A stretch of 64,000 nt of DNA from Dermatemys mawii (Eukaryota; Chordata; Testudines; Dermatemydidae), in contig ML677334.1 of NCBI GenBank assembly GCA_007922305.1, positions 61,048,858 to 61,112,857 on the forward strand, written 5' to 3'. The translations under genes and the position numbers were made by a program. This document shows positions 33,641 to 46,467 of this stretch, one piece after another; positions within the stretch are counted from its first letter, which is position 1, and each line of letters opens with the position of its first letter. The notes beneath the pieces are model-generated. The model saw only the letters and a list, made by a program, of their open reading frames with translations, did not search any database and was not told the DNA's origin.

Positions 33641-35397
33641 CATTAATGAAGTTGTTGAACGAAACCATCACAGGACAGACCTCGTAGTGCACTCCACTTG
33701 ATACCGGCTGCCAATTGGATATCGAGCCATTGATCACTACTCATTGAGCCTGATGACCTAGCTAGCTTTCTATCCATCTTACAGTCCACTGATATAATTC
33801 ATACTTTTTTTAATTTGTTGGCACCAATACTGTGAGATACTGTATCAAAAGCTTTGGTAAAGTCAAGATACCTCATCCACCACTTTCCCCGTATCCACAG
33901 AGCCAGTTATCTCATTTTAGAAGGCAATCAGGTTGGTCAGGCTTGACTTGTTGAATCCATGTTGACTGTTCCTGATCACCTTTCTATCCTCTAAGTGCTT
34001 TGAAATGGATTCCTTGAGGACCTTTTCTATGATTTTTCCAGGGACTGAAATGAGGTCTGTAGTTCCCCAGATTCTCCTTCTTCCCTTTTTAAAGATGGGC
34101 ACTATATTTGCCTTTTTCCAGTCATTCAGGAGCTCCCTACAGTTGCCACGAGTTTTCGAAGATGATGGCTAATGGCTCTGCAATCACATCAGCTAACTCT
34201 CTCAGCACCCTTGGATGCACTGATCCAGCCCCATGGACTTGTGCATGTCCATCTTTTCTGTCCTTAACCTGTTCTTTTACCACTGAGGGCTGCTCATTTC
34301 CTCCCCATACTGTGCTGCCCAGTGCAGAAGATTGAGAGTTGACCTTGTCTGTGAAGACAGAAGCAAAAAAAGCATTGAGTATTTCAGCTTTTTCCACATC
34401 ATCTTTCATTAGGTTGCCTCCCCCATTCAGTAAGTGTCCTACACTTTCCCTGACCACCTTTTTTTCCAGCATACCTGTAGAAACCCTTCTTGTTACCCTT
34501 AACATCCCTTACTAGCTGCAATTGCAATACTGCTTTGGCCTTCCTGATGACCCCTGGCATGCTCGAGCAATATTTTTATACTCCTTACTTCTTGTAAGCT
34601 GTCGTTTTGTGTTTTAGCTCATTGAAGATTTATCTATTAAGCCAAGCTGGTTGCCTGCCATATTTGTAATTCTTTCTACACATCAGGATGGTTTGTTCCT
34701 GCACCTTCAATAAGGCTTATTTAAAATACAGCCAGCTCTCCTGGATTCTGTTCCCCTCATGTTAGCATCCCAGGGGATCCTGCCCATCAGGTCCCTGAGG
34801 GAGTCAAAGTCTGATTTTTCTGAACTCCAGGGTCTGAATTCTGCTGCTCTCCTTTCTTTCTTTTGTCAGGATCCTGAACTCGACCATCTCATGGTCACTG
34901 CTGCCCAGGTTGCCACCCAATTCTACTTCCCCTACCAATTCTTCCCTGTCTGTGAGCAGCAGGTCAAAAGGAGCATGACCCCTTGTCGGTTCCTCCAGCA
35001 TTTGCACCCCAACACACACCAAAATTTTCCTGGATTGTCTGTGCACTGCTGTATTGCTCTCCCAGCAGATGTCAAGGTGATTGGAGTCCTCCATGAGAAC
35101 CAGGGCCTGTGATCTGGAAACTTCTGTTAGTTGTTCTAAGAAAGCCTTATCTACCTCATCCTCCTGGTCTAGTGGGCTGTAGCAGATGCCCACCATGTCA
35201 TCACCCTTGTTGCTCTTGCCCCTAAACTTAACACAAAGACTCTCTACAGACTTTTCTCCAGTTTCATACTGGAGCGCTGAGCAATCATACTGCTCTCTTA
35301 CATATAGTGCAACTCCTCCACCTTTTCTCCACCTTCTGTCCTTCCTGAACTGTTTATACCTCTCCATGACCGTGCTCCAATCAATCAATAAAGAATA
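33641..35397 (-). mobile_element. CR1 LINE internal fragment: endonuclease to reverse transcriptase, decayed
   Basis: Read on the minus strand, 35388-34804 is an open stretch of 194 codons covering most of the apurinic-type endonuclease domain. It has KGGGVALYVREQYDC, YSPLDQEDEVDKAFLEQL and the SDHEMVEF segment. The usual GDFNHPD motif has become EDSNHLD, so a catalytic-site residue is lost. Further on, 34505-34137 has EKAEILNAFFASVFTDK and HPRVLRELADVIAEPLAIIF, and 34102-33917 has PIFKKG and QHGF, all from the N-terminal reverse transcriptase. Frames are shifted between pieces and the palm active site and 3' end are missing. This is a dead copy. Confidence 0.9.
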
Positions 35398-38300
35398 TTA
35401 AAGACCATTACAGATACTTTTGAACCACATAAGACCTTATGCTGTTAAGTTTCTTTAAAACAAAATTTAGTTTGAAATTTACTAACTGCTCTGGTGATTA
35501 AACTTTCCAGGCAGAGTTATTTAATTAGCTATACTGAATAGCTTTTCTCCCAGTCCATGATGCAATCATGATGAATTCATTTTTTGAAAATTCTCATGAT
35601 GTACAATTAAATCTGCTTAAGCACTGTACGATCAAATTTGTGGCAGAATGACTCAGCTCAACTGTATTCCATTACAGAAATGATATAAAATAATTTAAAT
35701 CTATATGCAGTAAATTTTTAGACCTTCAGGTATCCAGTTTGATAAATTGTTTAACCATAGAAATGGCAGGGACCTAAAATTAAATTTGATACAGAAGAGT
35801 GATATAACCATCATGTACACAACAGAAATTTCAGGTCTCTCATACATTATTTTCTTAGCATGATAATACAGTTCCAAGAACTGACAAGTCTCTTTATTGA
35901 AAGAGGAACATTTTGATTAGTTTTCTTCCATCCGCCCATATTATTCCAAGTGTGGTTTTAACACAGCAGCATGTTTTGATATCGATGTATTTAATGACCT
36001 ATTTGAGGGTACCATCTTGATTTTATTTTACTGCATCATCCTAAAGGTGAACCACTTTGAGTGCAAAAACAAAGGCCCCAATCAAAACCTGGCTTGGAAG
36101 TTAAAATAAATTTAATGGCATTTAAGTGTAGATGAAGCATGGTAAATAAACACATTTTCAAAGAAAATGTCTGAAATTCAGCTCCTCACCCACCCTCTCA
36201 AGGATACACCAACTACTGTTGATGTCACGTGATACTCCTAATGGATGTCACATGCAGCTGCATGTTCTGCATGGCCCAAGGACTGGCTTTACTGTCACAC
36301 AGTGGGCAGTGCTTATGTTGAACAAGGCCTTGGACTTCCAATATGGGATCTGTATGCCTTTCAAGTAGGCACCTCCAGTTTTAGGGGGGCTATCTACAGT
36401 TCTGCAGTGTCTGTATGTTCACAAATTAGTGTTTTTGGTTACTCTGTCATAACAACACTTGGGAGTGTGCACCCTGCCATTATGACGTATGATTACATAA
36501 TGGGGTCAAATTTAATAACATATATAACTACCCACCTGCATGTGTATTTTATCCTTTGCCAAAGAGTCCTGCGGATGCTCTACCAATGGAAGTGTGAGGG
36601 CATATAGTCAGCTATCCACCATAATATCACTGCTGTGACATATCTATGCATGTGCATGTCACTGAGGACAACTTAGCATACTGCATTAACCGGTGGTGTC
36701 TGGGCTAGGAGCTAAGATCGGCTTCCACACAAGCTGCTTTCTGAGGAGAACAGTTCTCTGTGGTTTCCTGTGATCGTGTCCCACCACAAATCTCTTAGAG
36801 CTTGACTTCTGTTTTAGCACAGATTCCCGCAAGCATCCTGGCAAGTATGTCTGGGATACTATCTGAATGCAGTGTGCTTTCCTGTGGAAGTACTAGGAAC
36901 ATCTTCCTTTCTGTGTTAGATAAACTCTTAACCCAAGATGTGATGACCCATGGGCTCATTTTTAGCTTTTAACTTTGCCAATTACTTCCTCCTTGAACCA
37001 GGACTGCAACTCTCACATACGTTGGCATATTATGACTACATTTATTATTTTTTAAATACAACTGCCAAATCATAGATGTCTTCCACTTCTCTTTGAAATG
37101 TCATCTGCAGGGGCTACCTGTCTACTTTCTCTGTGATACGCTGATCTAACTGGATTCTTTGAAAAATCAAGGCCCTGACGCTGCACTATGTCGAAGCAGA
37201 GCTGAGTTTCGGCAGAGCTGAGTTTCGGCACTCTGATATAGAGCCACCCAACCATGGCAAAAGTTGAGGGCTGCATAGCGGCATTCTTATCTTATAACAG
37301 CAAAGGATTTAGAATAGCCAAGCTCCTCTCCACTCTGTACCCTCTCCTCCCCATCTTACCATGCCCTACCCCAAGAATGCTTCCAACATGCCCCTTCCTT
37401 CCCTTTACACTGAGACTGGTGAAGGGTGACTGACTTAAAAGCAGAAAGTTGCCTTTGCCAACTTATGCCAGAAGAGAGTTCCCATTCACATGTGGAATTT
37501 TTCACTAGTCAACACTGGCTGCATTAATGCTGCTTTACCCAGCGTATGTGGTACAAAGTAGCGTTAATGGATTGGAGAATATGGCCCTCAATGTCAGGGG
37601 ACTTCACTGAGGGCCCACTGTGCAGGCTTTAACTGAAATCAATGGGAGTTTTGCAGACCCATATCCATGCAACAGTTATAGGCAACGCTGTCCCTTTCTT
37701 CACATTAATGGATTCCGGCTGCTGCCTAGCTAGAGAGAATATAGAAGCTGGCGTGCACATTTACCAAATATAAACAACTTTAAGTGTGCAATTTGTTGAT
37801 TCAGCTGAAATATGAATCAAATACCATTTGCCTCTCTTAGAGTAGTTTAGATAAGGATCAATAAGACTGGAAGTTCACATTACAGTTAATGTTTTTCTTT
37901 TATTTTTATCTCCTCTGCTTCTCATATATTCATATTTTTTTTCTTCAGCTGCTGATGGTGAATATTGATTATTTTAAAATGATACAATGTTAAGGAAAAT
38001 TTCTTCCTACCAGCCCACACTTTCAAGGTGCCCAAGATAAGAATGTTGTGACACATCACTCTTCTGCTGACATCTGCACTACTTAGACTCACTTGGGCCA
38101 AATTCTTTCCCTGTGTAGCATGGCATTATAAAGTCAGTGGCATTACATCAGCAATCAATTTGGTCCTTTGTCCCTAGTCTATTCTTTTGCTTTCCTTCCC
38201 TTATCTTACTGAATGTCTCATTTGCATCTGCTATAAGTAATATCTGTGTCAAAACTCTGTTGATGTGCTTTATTTTAATTTCATGCTGTTATACACAGTA

Positions 38301-39903
38301 CTTTGTCTATAATGCTATATGCATCTTACCATCCTTAATTTTGTCCCATTCTAATCTGTGATTTTCCCAATACTGATAGATATGAATAACAGTTTTAATT
38401 TGATTTATGCCATTCAAGCTCTTTCTTCCAAAGAATCTCATCTCTAATGACCGAGTTCCTCACCATCTTTTTTCTTTTCTGATACTAATACTATTCCATT
38501 TTCTTCTATAAGAAACATATTTAATTAGAAACATTCACCTGCTTGACAAATGAATAGCTGTTTGTAGTTGAAATAAGAGCTGTGAATTTTCATGTCTCCT
38601 TGGATGGGCAATGGAGACCTTGCACCTCATCAGTTAATTCTAACAAAGACATTTTAAAATACACAATTACATGTGATTATTCTGAAAATGAAGTACTAAT
38701 ACTGTAGCATTAAGACTCCAATCCTGCATCAGTTAAATTAGTAGGAGATATGCCATTCACTTTGATGGATGACAAATCAAGCCTAAAAGGCACAATAATT
38801 TAAATTCTGCTTATATAGTACACCCTGCTGATTTCATTGCCTTCCCTGGGGTTGCATCAGTATTCATGAGAGCAGAGTGTAGAGAGGATAAGTGCTGTGG
38901 AAAAGGAAGCATGGTCTAGTGTGTGAGCACTGGACTGAGAGTCTGCAGAATTGCATTCTGTGACTTTGGGTCAGTCACTTCAGCTCTGAATGTCTTGGTT
39001 TCCCTTCCCGTCCTTTTGTCCAACATATAGATCTTCTATTCTAGATAGATGGGGCTGGGATGCCCTCTCTGTGTCTTTTATAGTATATCACACAATAGGG
39101 CTCCAGTCTAGGTTAAAGATGTCCTCAAGTGACTCAAGAGCATGAGTACCAACCTCAGGGCAGACTCTCAAGAAGCAGGGCACAAACCTCAAATTGGTTG
39201 TGAGTTCTAGACTTAGTTTTCACCAACCAATTATCGTGTATGAACTCATCAAGCATAGTAACAGCCTTCACACAGTATCCCCTTGGGTATTCTTATCTAT
39301 CTCGCCGCCTAAGTGAGCCTATCTTTGTGACAGATAGTCCTTTACACCAAGAATCACAGCAATTTTCAGGTTACCCCTAATTCCAAAGGACCAGTCACTT
39401 ACCCCAGGTCAGTTGCACCTTAGAACTCACACCAAAGACAATGGTTGTAGTTTACTTTAGGATTGGCTATCTAAAAAGTTAAATAACTCATTTCCTTTCT
39501 GATTTACAAGGCTAAAGCAGGTTAACACTTTTGTGTATATATGTTTCAATTTTAAGTTTCAAAAGGTAATAGAAGCATCTATAATAAGCAAGCTCTAGGG
39601 CTAACCAGCTGGCAATCCTTTACCTATGCCTAGAAACCTTGCCCTCCAGAATCCAAGTGACATAAAGATAAAGATCCTTCTTGTTAGGTGGTTTTATTCC
39701 CCTCATCCCCCTTTAAGCTGTGAACTCAACTGATGGGAGGAATCCCCTTGCATGATTCATTTTCATGGAGAGGTAGAAGGAAGAACAGATCAACAAAATC
39801 TTTTTTCCTCTTTAATGTTCCACAATAGTCCATCTGATGCTAATGTGCCTTCTCTGTTGGCCAGAATGTTACATATTCAGTTGGAGACCAGCATTTCACA
39901 CTA
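35398..39903. other. Intergenic sequence, mostly non-repetitive
   Basis: AT-rich sequence with few recognisable repeats. A two-copy 16-bp tandem (GCAGAGCTGAGTTTCG) sits at 37196-37227, and a SINE-like head near 38910-39045 is annotated separately. A 120-codon open frame at 36245-36607 has no splice context, known motif or coding-like composition that I can recognise. Confidence 0.45.
38905..39045 (+). repeat. MIR-type SINE with tRNA-like head
   Basis: GCATGGTCTAGTGTGTGAGCACTGGACTGAGAG corresponds to the tRNA-derived head, and GTGACTTTGGGTCAGTCACTTCAG to the start of the core. TCTTGGTTTCCC corresponds to CCTCAGTTTCCC. Plus-strand orientation, 3' part lost. Confidence 0.6.
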
Positions 39904-40093
39904 CTTAAGACATGTCTACACTGCAAATGCTGCATCAGTACAGCTGTGCTGCTGTAGTGCTTTAATTAAGATGCTGTCAGCCAACGGGACACAGCTCTCT
40001 TGTCAGCTTAGTTACTCTGCCTCCATAAGAGGCAGTAGCAATGCCAGTAAATCTCCTATTAACATAGCTCTGTCTACACCAACATTTAGGTCT
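39904..40093. repeat. DNA-element with GTCTACAC ends
   Basis: Left end GACATGTCTACACTGC and right end AGCTCTGTCTACACCAACA. Interior TACAGCTGTGCTGCTGTAGTGCTTTAATTAAGA and GAGGCAGTAGCAATGCCAG match a common reptile non-autonomous element. The 143-codon open frame here is a by-product. Confidence 0.55.
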
Positions 40094-40257
40094 TTTGTCT
40101 GTCTGGAGATCTACACAGTCAGTGGCTTACAATACAAATACTTAAATATTATATTACAATATGGATACAGATGCTGTAAGTGAGGTTATTGAATACTCAT
40201 GAGTTGCTGCATGCATTACAGTTAAATGCATTCTTATAAACCTAATAGGGAGGAGGT

Positions 40258-40391
40258 GAGCTTCAGAGCCTGAGCTCCAGCCTCAGATGCAATTTCAAGC
40301 CACACAGCTATTTTAGCAAGGTAGAGCAAGCCTAGATTTGTTGACCGGGGCTGGGAGTCTCACTGCTTCGGACTATGTAGACATACTGTGG
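40258..40391. repeat. DNA-element fragment with TGTAGACATACTGTGG end
   Basis: GAGCTTCAGAGCCTGAGCTCCAGCCTC through CTGGGAGTCTCACTGCTTCGGACTATGTAGACATAC. The right end is the mirror of the GTACATCTAAACTGC end at 20718. Confidence 0.5.
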
Positions 40392-43196
40392 CCTGATCTA
40401 TAAATTATGTATTAACTACATTGATTACTTAAGAATCCCCGGATATTGCTCTGAGGTTTGACAGGTTTTTGTCATAAGATCAGGCCCAGTATTATTAAAA
40501 TTACGGTTTAGTTGGGAACCCCAATGTGTACAGTTGCAATGCTCATACTATAGGAATCCTTCTGTATTTAAATAGTTTATTAATACATTTAGCAAAGCCA
40601 TACGCTCTAACCTGATAAGATAGAGATCATACAGAATGTACATCTGAACATCCATGTATTTAACCGAGCAACCTGAAATGTTAGCCATTATCTTTCTTAT
40701 CACCATCGACTTCCTTCTCATCACCAGTGGCCATCATTCTGGCACCTCTCAAGGGCTCCTAAATCTCTCTTGCTCCTTTTGCATGCAAGCTGGGGTACAA
40801 CTTTTTATAATATTTTATGGTGATGCCACTGTATCTAATGCATATTCAGTAGGGGTTTCTCCCTTCTGACTTATTTGTATTTCCTTGTCCTACTAATGTT
40901 GGGGTGTCCTTCTCTTGTTGGGTGAATATATTAATGATCTCAACCTATTATCTGTCAAGTCATTCTTGTCACTCATCTGGTTAGATATCTGTGGATGTTC
41001 TATCAAGAAGCTGGGGCTAGCTCATGTTCCTGTGGTTGGCTGGTGTCATTATAGAAAATTCTCTTTTACACACTCTATTTCCCATTCCCCAAACCTTATG
41101 GGTGACTGTTAAGCCATTTATTTGTGCTAAAAGTTTACAATCCTCAAGCCTTATGCTAATTGCTGAAGTCAATATCTTGGTTCTCTAGGTTCCTGGCATT
41201 ACTGCTGAATAAAATAAATGCAAAAGCTAGCTTTATGGGCTATAATGCCTGAATAACTACTGTAATACAAATAACAAGTTCACATCAGGTCACATCATAT
41301 ATAAGCTAGGGCAGAAGCTGGCCCTTATACAGTATCTCCCTACCAAAGCACCTGAGTTTCTGTGTAATACTTCATTTAAAAATGCGTAGAACACAATAAA
41401 AATAAGGGCATAATAAGCCATACTTACGAAACTGCAAACAAAGGAGATACATTCAAAGGAGTCATTCAGATGAAGAAGGGGAAAGGTTCTAGATATTGGG
41501 CAATGATGTGGAAAAAATGCAACTGCTCAAAACATTCAGAATTTTTCTGATGCCAAAAAAAAAAGGGGGGGACAACATTTTGGCATGTAGAGAAAGTCAG
41601 AGGTTGGCTGCGAAGGAATCTGCTTTCTGGATATTCGATCAAAGGAAGTCCCTACAGAGATAATCTTGATAGTCTCTCTGTGTGATCTTTTCCACATCTT
41701 AGAGAAACAGAACCAGATGTCCTGATGCAGTGTAGCTGCTTTGCACCTCAGCACTAGTTGATTTTTATCTATATTGGCATAACTAGTCACTGTGTGAGGG
41801 GAATATTCTGGGAGGATAGAACTGGCAGAGAAGAGCCTAAGCCACTCCCTTCTCTGCTGTCAGGAAGAGAATGTGGGAAGAAGAGGATGGGGGATGATTT
41901 CCACTGACCGTTTTGGCTATTTACAGTTGACCTTTAAGTCACTATACTACTCTGGCTTATGCCCAGCACATAGCACTGCACACTGTGGTGAGTTTGAATC
42001 ATCTTTTTACACCTCAACTAGTGCTATGTGCCTCATAGCCATAGCTGAAGGTCTGCAAGTAATGTATGGTACATGCAAGGGTGGCTCTTCTGTTTTACAG
42101 AGAGAGGCAGCTGTTCCTCAAGATGTGACATTTAAATCCTGGGCGTTCCATCCAGTGGAATTTGGGTGTTCTTCGGTTAGCCCTATTTATCAAGACTCCA
42201 TATTTCTATACGGATTTTCCAATGAAAAAAGTACTTAAAGCTTCAGAATAACCATGGAAGACTTCGACCTCAGTGAGGAGAATCCAGGATGGTTCTTCTC
42301 CGAGAGATGCCATAGCTGGCTTAAAAGCTGTAAAAGTGCATATACAGGTGTTTTACATTTCACTTTCCCTGGGAAATTTTTCAGTTGAGCATTAGTATTC
42401 AGCTAGGATTGCAGCAGTGAAAATTAAAGTTTTAAGCTTCAAAAACAGGTATGTGGCTGTTCTTCAGTTCAGAAGCCAATTCAACATGTCCCCTCAGAGT
42501 GCAGTGGCACGCTCTGGGAGACAGTCAAACTGTTAAATTGACAACATGTAGGAACAAAATGTTCTTGTATTTGCTTCACCCTTCAAAAATGCCTGATGGT
42601 GTCCATGGAAAGCGTATATGTGAGCTAGTGAATTATAGTTCTCCAGATGCATTGCGGATCTAAAGTATAGTTTTTCTTTTGCTGGCAAGCTGTGGGGTTT
42701 GGGCCTTTTTAATTAAATTTGGAATAATGTGCACTCAGCTGTGTGTAGCAAGGCTGTAATTCCATCAAGGAGTTATGCATCAAGTGAAACATGAGAAAAA
42801 ACACTGATAATATTAACCCTAACTCTAATGTGAGATAACAAACTTTACACACATTCTTGTTGCATGTAATTACTTTCAAATCAAATGTCTATTCTATATC
42901 GATCTCTATAGCACACTCATCACCTTTTAGTTGGACATTAATCAATATGACTAGATAGTGTGCATGTGTACTCTCATCCTTTCTCCACCATTTATGTCCT
43001 CTGGGTAGTTTGACCTATTGTTTCTAGTATATAACCATTATTTATTAATAATTAACAATTATTTAACCATTAACCATTAACAACTGAGACATTACAGATG
43101 ACTATTAACAGCAGTTAGTCATTACTCTCCAGAACATAATTCACAACTAGATTATTTTCACTTTTATAGTTTGTAAATAACTAAAAAGGACCAGCA
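40392..43196. other. Intergenic sequence, no gene seen
   Basis: AT-rich. A small inverted pair (AGCACATAGCACT / AGTGCTATGTGCCT) near 41965-42035 suggests a degraded fold-back element. The 121-codon frame at 41873-42238 spans that repeat and has no recognisable family. Confidence 0.45.
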
Positions 43197-43560
43197 AGTA
43201 GTGCTGGGCAAAATTTTTTGGCTGAAATTCTTTTACCAAAAAATGCAAACTTAGGTTGACTGAAACATTTGCAAATTTGTGTTGAATTTCCCAAATTGTT
43301 TCAGTCGGTGGAAAACCTCTTACAAATATCAAAACATTCAATTTTTGAAACAAAACATTTTGCTATGTTTATTCAAAATGTGTTTTAATTTTTCAATTCA
43401 AAATGACTTTTCATTTCAAAACTTCAATTTTATTTAAACTTTTCTCAAAAGGGTCATAGATCAAATGAAATTAACTTGTATTAGGTTGAACAAAATATTT
43501 TATTCAACCCAAAAACATTTATTTTTTTTTAGTTCACCAAACAAATTTTTAAAAAAATCT
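43197..43560. repeat. AT-rich MITE of the GAGCTGGTC-type family
   Basis: Starts AGTAGTGCTGGGCAAAATTTTTTGG and continues as alternating AAACATTT and TTTCAATT blocks, including CAATTCAAAATGACTTTTCATTTC. Composition and the opening sequence match the AT-rich family seen at 1880-2150. The right boundary is unclear. Confidence 0.45.
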
Positions 43561-43837
43561 TCTTTCAGGTTCATCTAAAACAGTGAAAGTGTCCTATAAT
43601 TTCTTTAAATACAAAGGTTTCTGTCTGAGGATTTATTAGTCTCTTCCAGTCCTGCAGAATATCTTACTTATTTCCCATCAGAAAGATCAATGACTACTAA
43701 AGCTAAGATTGTATGATCTATTTTTTCTTAATCATTAATACAACAAGTTGTTCTGGTTCTATGATTTGTATTCACATAAAGTTTGAACTGGTGAGGGACA
43801 AATCCATCTCTTGTTTACACAAAATATCTCCAATGGC

Positions 43838-44226
43838 TTGTGATAGACACTAGATGGGCACGGCTCTGTGTTACTACAGAGAATTCTTTCCCAGGTGTCT
43901 GGCTGGTGGGCCTTGCCCACATGCTCAGGGCTAACTGAATGCTATATTTGGGGTTGGGAAGGAATTTTCCCTTGGGCCAGACTGGCAGAGACCCTGGGGA
44001 TTTTTTGCCTTCCTCTGCAGCATGGGCCACAGGTCACTTGTTGGTTTAGACTGGCATAAATGATGCATTGTCTGTAACTTCAAGTCTTTCAGTCATGTTT
44101 TGAGGACTTCAGTAACTTAGCCAAAGGTTGGGGTCTATAACAGGAATGTGTGGGTGAGATTCTATGGCCTGCAATGTGCAGGTGGTCAGACTAGGTGGTC
44201 CTTTTTGGCCTTAAAGTCTATGAGCA
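43838..44226 (+). mobile_element. CR1 LINE 3' end
   Basis: A full-length version of the tail split at 8384-10079: GAGAATTCTTTCCCAGGTGTCTGG, CATGCTCAGGGCTAACTGAA, GGGTTGGGAAGGAATTTTCCC, TTTTTTGCCTTCCTCTGCAGC, GAGGACTTCAGTAACTTAGCC, then GGCCTTAAAGTCTATGAG. No coding remains. Confidence 0.8.
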
Positions 44227-44604
44227 TAACATAAATCCAGTACAACTCCCCTGACTTCATTGGAAAACATTGACTTCATTGGCTGTATTCCAGATTTGCT
44301 CCTGTTTAAGAGAAACTGGAATTTGGTTCTAAATATTTAACATGAGGAATCTCCACTTCCCAGTTATCTGTCTATATTTATTAAATTAAATTTGTTTTTA
44401 AAATAATTGAACAAGAACTCTCTTTTTCCCTGCCCCTTCCCACATCTGTTTCTCCCTCTATTGGATCACAATGTTGACCAGCCCATATCTGATTGCTTAT
44501 GCATGCTGTTCTCCTGGTGGAACTTCAAAACATATGTGTTGATACAGAAAATATATAAGAGGTTGTACACCAGATGCGGGTCAGGTCTGTTTATATGCAT
44601 GAGC

Positions 44605-44765
44605 AAAATCCTGAGCACCTGCTAAGTGTCCACAACTCCCACTGAAGTCAATGAATCGAGTCCTGAGATCCTTGCTCAGTTTTCATTCCTTACTCAGGCA
44701 AAGTTCCCATTTCCAGAAAAACACAAGTTTAACAGAAATTGAGTAAGGACTTCAGATTTTGGCCA
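44605..44765. repeat. Two adjacent small fold-back repeats
   Basis: GAGCACCTGC with AACTCCCACTGAAGTCAATG, then TACTCAGGCAAAGTTCCCATTTCC facing GAGTAAGGACTTCAGATTTTGGCC. Both are of the 'CCCATTGACTTCAATGGG' class frequent in reptile DNA. Confidence 0.45.
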
Positions 44766-45326
44766 GTTTATGTTGCAGATGTTCAACACTTCTCTGGATC
44801 TGGTACTGTAATGTTTCAGTTTACATTAATACTATCTCTATCTCTAATGTAATGATATGAGCTGTGTCCCTAAAGCCTAGTCAGTAAGCCTTCATCTTCA
44901 GGACCACTCTGAACTCTAACTGTTAAGTTGAGGGTGTCACAGATCTTAGAAAACGTCCCTTCTTGGCTACCCACTAGGACTGCTGGGAGGGGAAGCCAAG
45001 CCTTTGCCTCTGGATTCCCAGGGATATGTTAAACTCCCGGAGTCTGAATGGAGCCCAGATATTGCCCTATCTCAAGGTCTGTAAACACACTCACAGGGTG
45101 CAGATCTTCTCTCTGGCATGCACTGCCCTCCACCCCAAACAAGGGTTGGAACTTGCTGTCCAGCTGCCTACTCCCTCTGGAACAGCTTTTGATATAAATT
45201 TTATGAATTCCTGTATTTTTCCACGGGTTGCCTTAAAAATTCTTTATATGGGTGTGCATGCCTCAGGTTTTTTGAGTGTGTGCATTGTCCTGCTAATGTG
45301 TAGTCTAGACTGGCTAGTGCTGAGTT

Positions 45327-45694
45327 TATCCTTTGAGGGGGGATTTGAGAGCTGCTTTCAACTACCTGAAAGGGGGTTCCAAAGAGGATGGATCTAGACT
45401 GTTCTCAGTGGTACTAGATGACAGAACAAGGAGTAATGGTCTCAAGTTTCAGTGTGGGAGGTTTAGATTGGATATTAGGAAAAAAAACTACTTTGCTAGG
45501 AGGTTGGTGAAACACTGGAATGGGTTACCTAGGGAGGTCGTGGAATCTCCTTCCTTACAGGATTTTAAGGTCAGGCTTGACAAAGCCGTGGCTGGGATGA
45601 TTTAGTTGGACATTGGTCCTGCTTTGAGCAGGGGGTTGGACTAGATGGCCTCTTCAGGTCCCTTCCAACTCTGATATTCTATGATTCTATAATA
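45327..45694 (+). mobile_element. CR1 LINE 3' end with intact ORF2 C-terminus
   Basis: The frame 45333-45602 encodes the conserved end of CR1 ORF2 without a break. It reads [53 protein letters not shown] and [11 protein letters not shown]. The stop is TAG at 45603. Then come GGTCCTGCTTTGAGCAGGGGGTTGGACTAGATGG and the tail ATTCTATGATTCTATAAT with the CR1 8-bp tail repeat. It is 5'-truncated and non-autonomous, but this end is less decayed than the other CR1 copies here. Confidence 0.9.
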
Positions 45695-45785
45695 AGGCAA
45701 AAGATCCCCAATACTTTGCCTGGGTTAGCACTAAAAGACATATAGAGCTTGCTTATTATAGACTCTTATATTACCTTTTGGGCCC

Positions 45786-46462
45786 TGTGGCGAGTCCGGC
45801 CATACGGCGCCCCTCTGAGGCCGGGGCAGGTCGTGGCGGTGGACCTCTGCCACTCTATAACCCCCAATTACGGGGCCGCGTGGCCCAATGGCCAAAGTCA
45901 CAGAGGTTCCCCCTCTCTGGGGTAGCACGGCCCAATGGCCAGAGTCACTGAGGTTCCCCTCCTCTCTGGGGTGGCACGGCCCAATTGTTGGCAGGAGTAG
46001 GGGGACCTGGGCCCACCCACTCCACCGGGTCCTGACCCAGGGCTCACCTATTTGTGGGGGGCTTCCCTGCCCCCAGCTCAGCGGGGATCCACCTGCAACA
46101 CGCCAAGCGCACGTGTCTCTTTAAAAGTCCCTGGGTCACTTCCTACCCTTTGCTGCTGGGGCTTTCGGTGTCCAGGGGTCTCCTGCCGCGTTCTCCTTCT
46201 GGGCTGACGTCCGGCTGGGCTTCTGGCTGCGCCTCTGCTGGGCTGGTGTCTGGGCCCTGGGATCCTGGCTGCACCTCCGTAGGAGCTGGCAGTACGCGTC
46301 CTTCCCCTCCGGCGGTCAGCACCAACTGACCAGCTCTGCAGGCTTTTATACTGCTCCTCCAGTTGGAGCATGCGCAGCAGGGCTTCCGGGGCGTGGCTTC
46401 CTCAGCCCAGAGGGAGGGGTTAACCCCTGCAGTGCCAGTGTGGGGCCACTCCGCCCCTCACA
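45786..46462 (-). mobile_element. Solo LTR, 677 bp, with perfect 5-bp target duplication GGCCC
   Basis: Ends are TGTGGCGAGTCC and GCCCCTCACA (TG...CA). Both flanks carry GGCCC (45781-45785 and 46463-46467). On the minus strand GTATAAAAGCC (TATA, 46344-46350 on plus) lies about 112 bp inside the end at 46462, giving U3-to-U5 orientation on minus. A partly duplicated GGCCCAATGGCCAGAGTCAC motif occurs in U5/R. No internal region or second LTR exists nearby, so it arose by LTR-LTR recombination. The family cannot be named; a 5-bp duplication fits Gypsy-type or some endogenous retrovirus groups. Confidence 0.85.
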
Positions 46463-46467
46463 GGCCC

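Noticed and set aside
36245..36607. 120-codon open frame
   Set aside because: No homology that I recognise, mixed hydrophobic composition without domain pattern, no splice-site or promoter context.
39752..40183. 143-codon open frame
   Set aside because: Overlaps a GTCTACAC-ended DNA element; the apparent protein is translated repeat.
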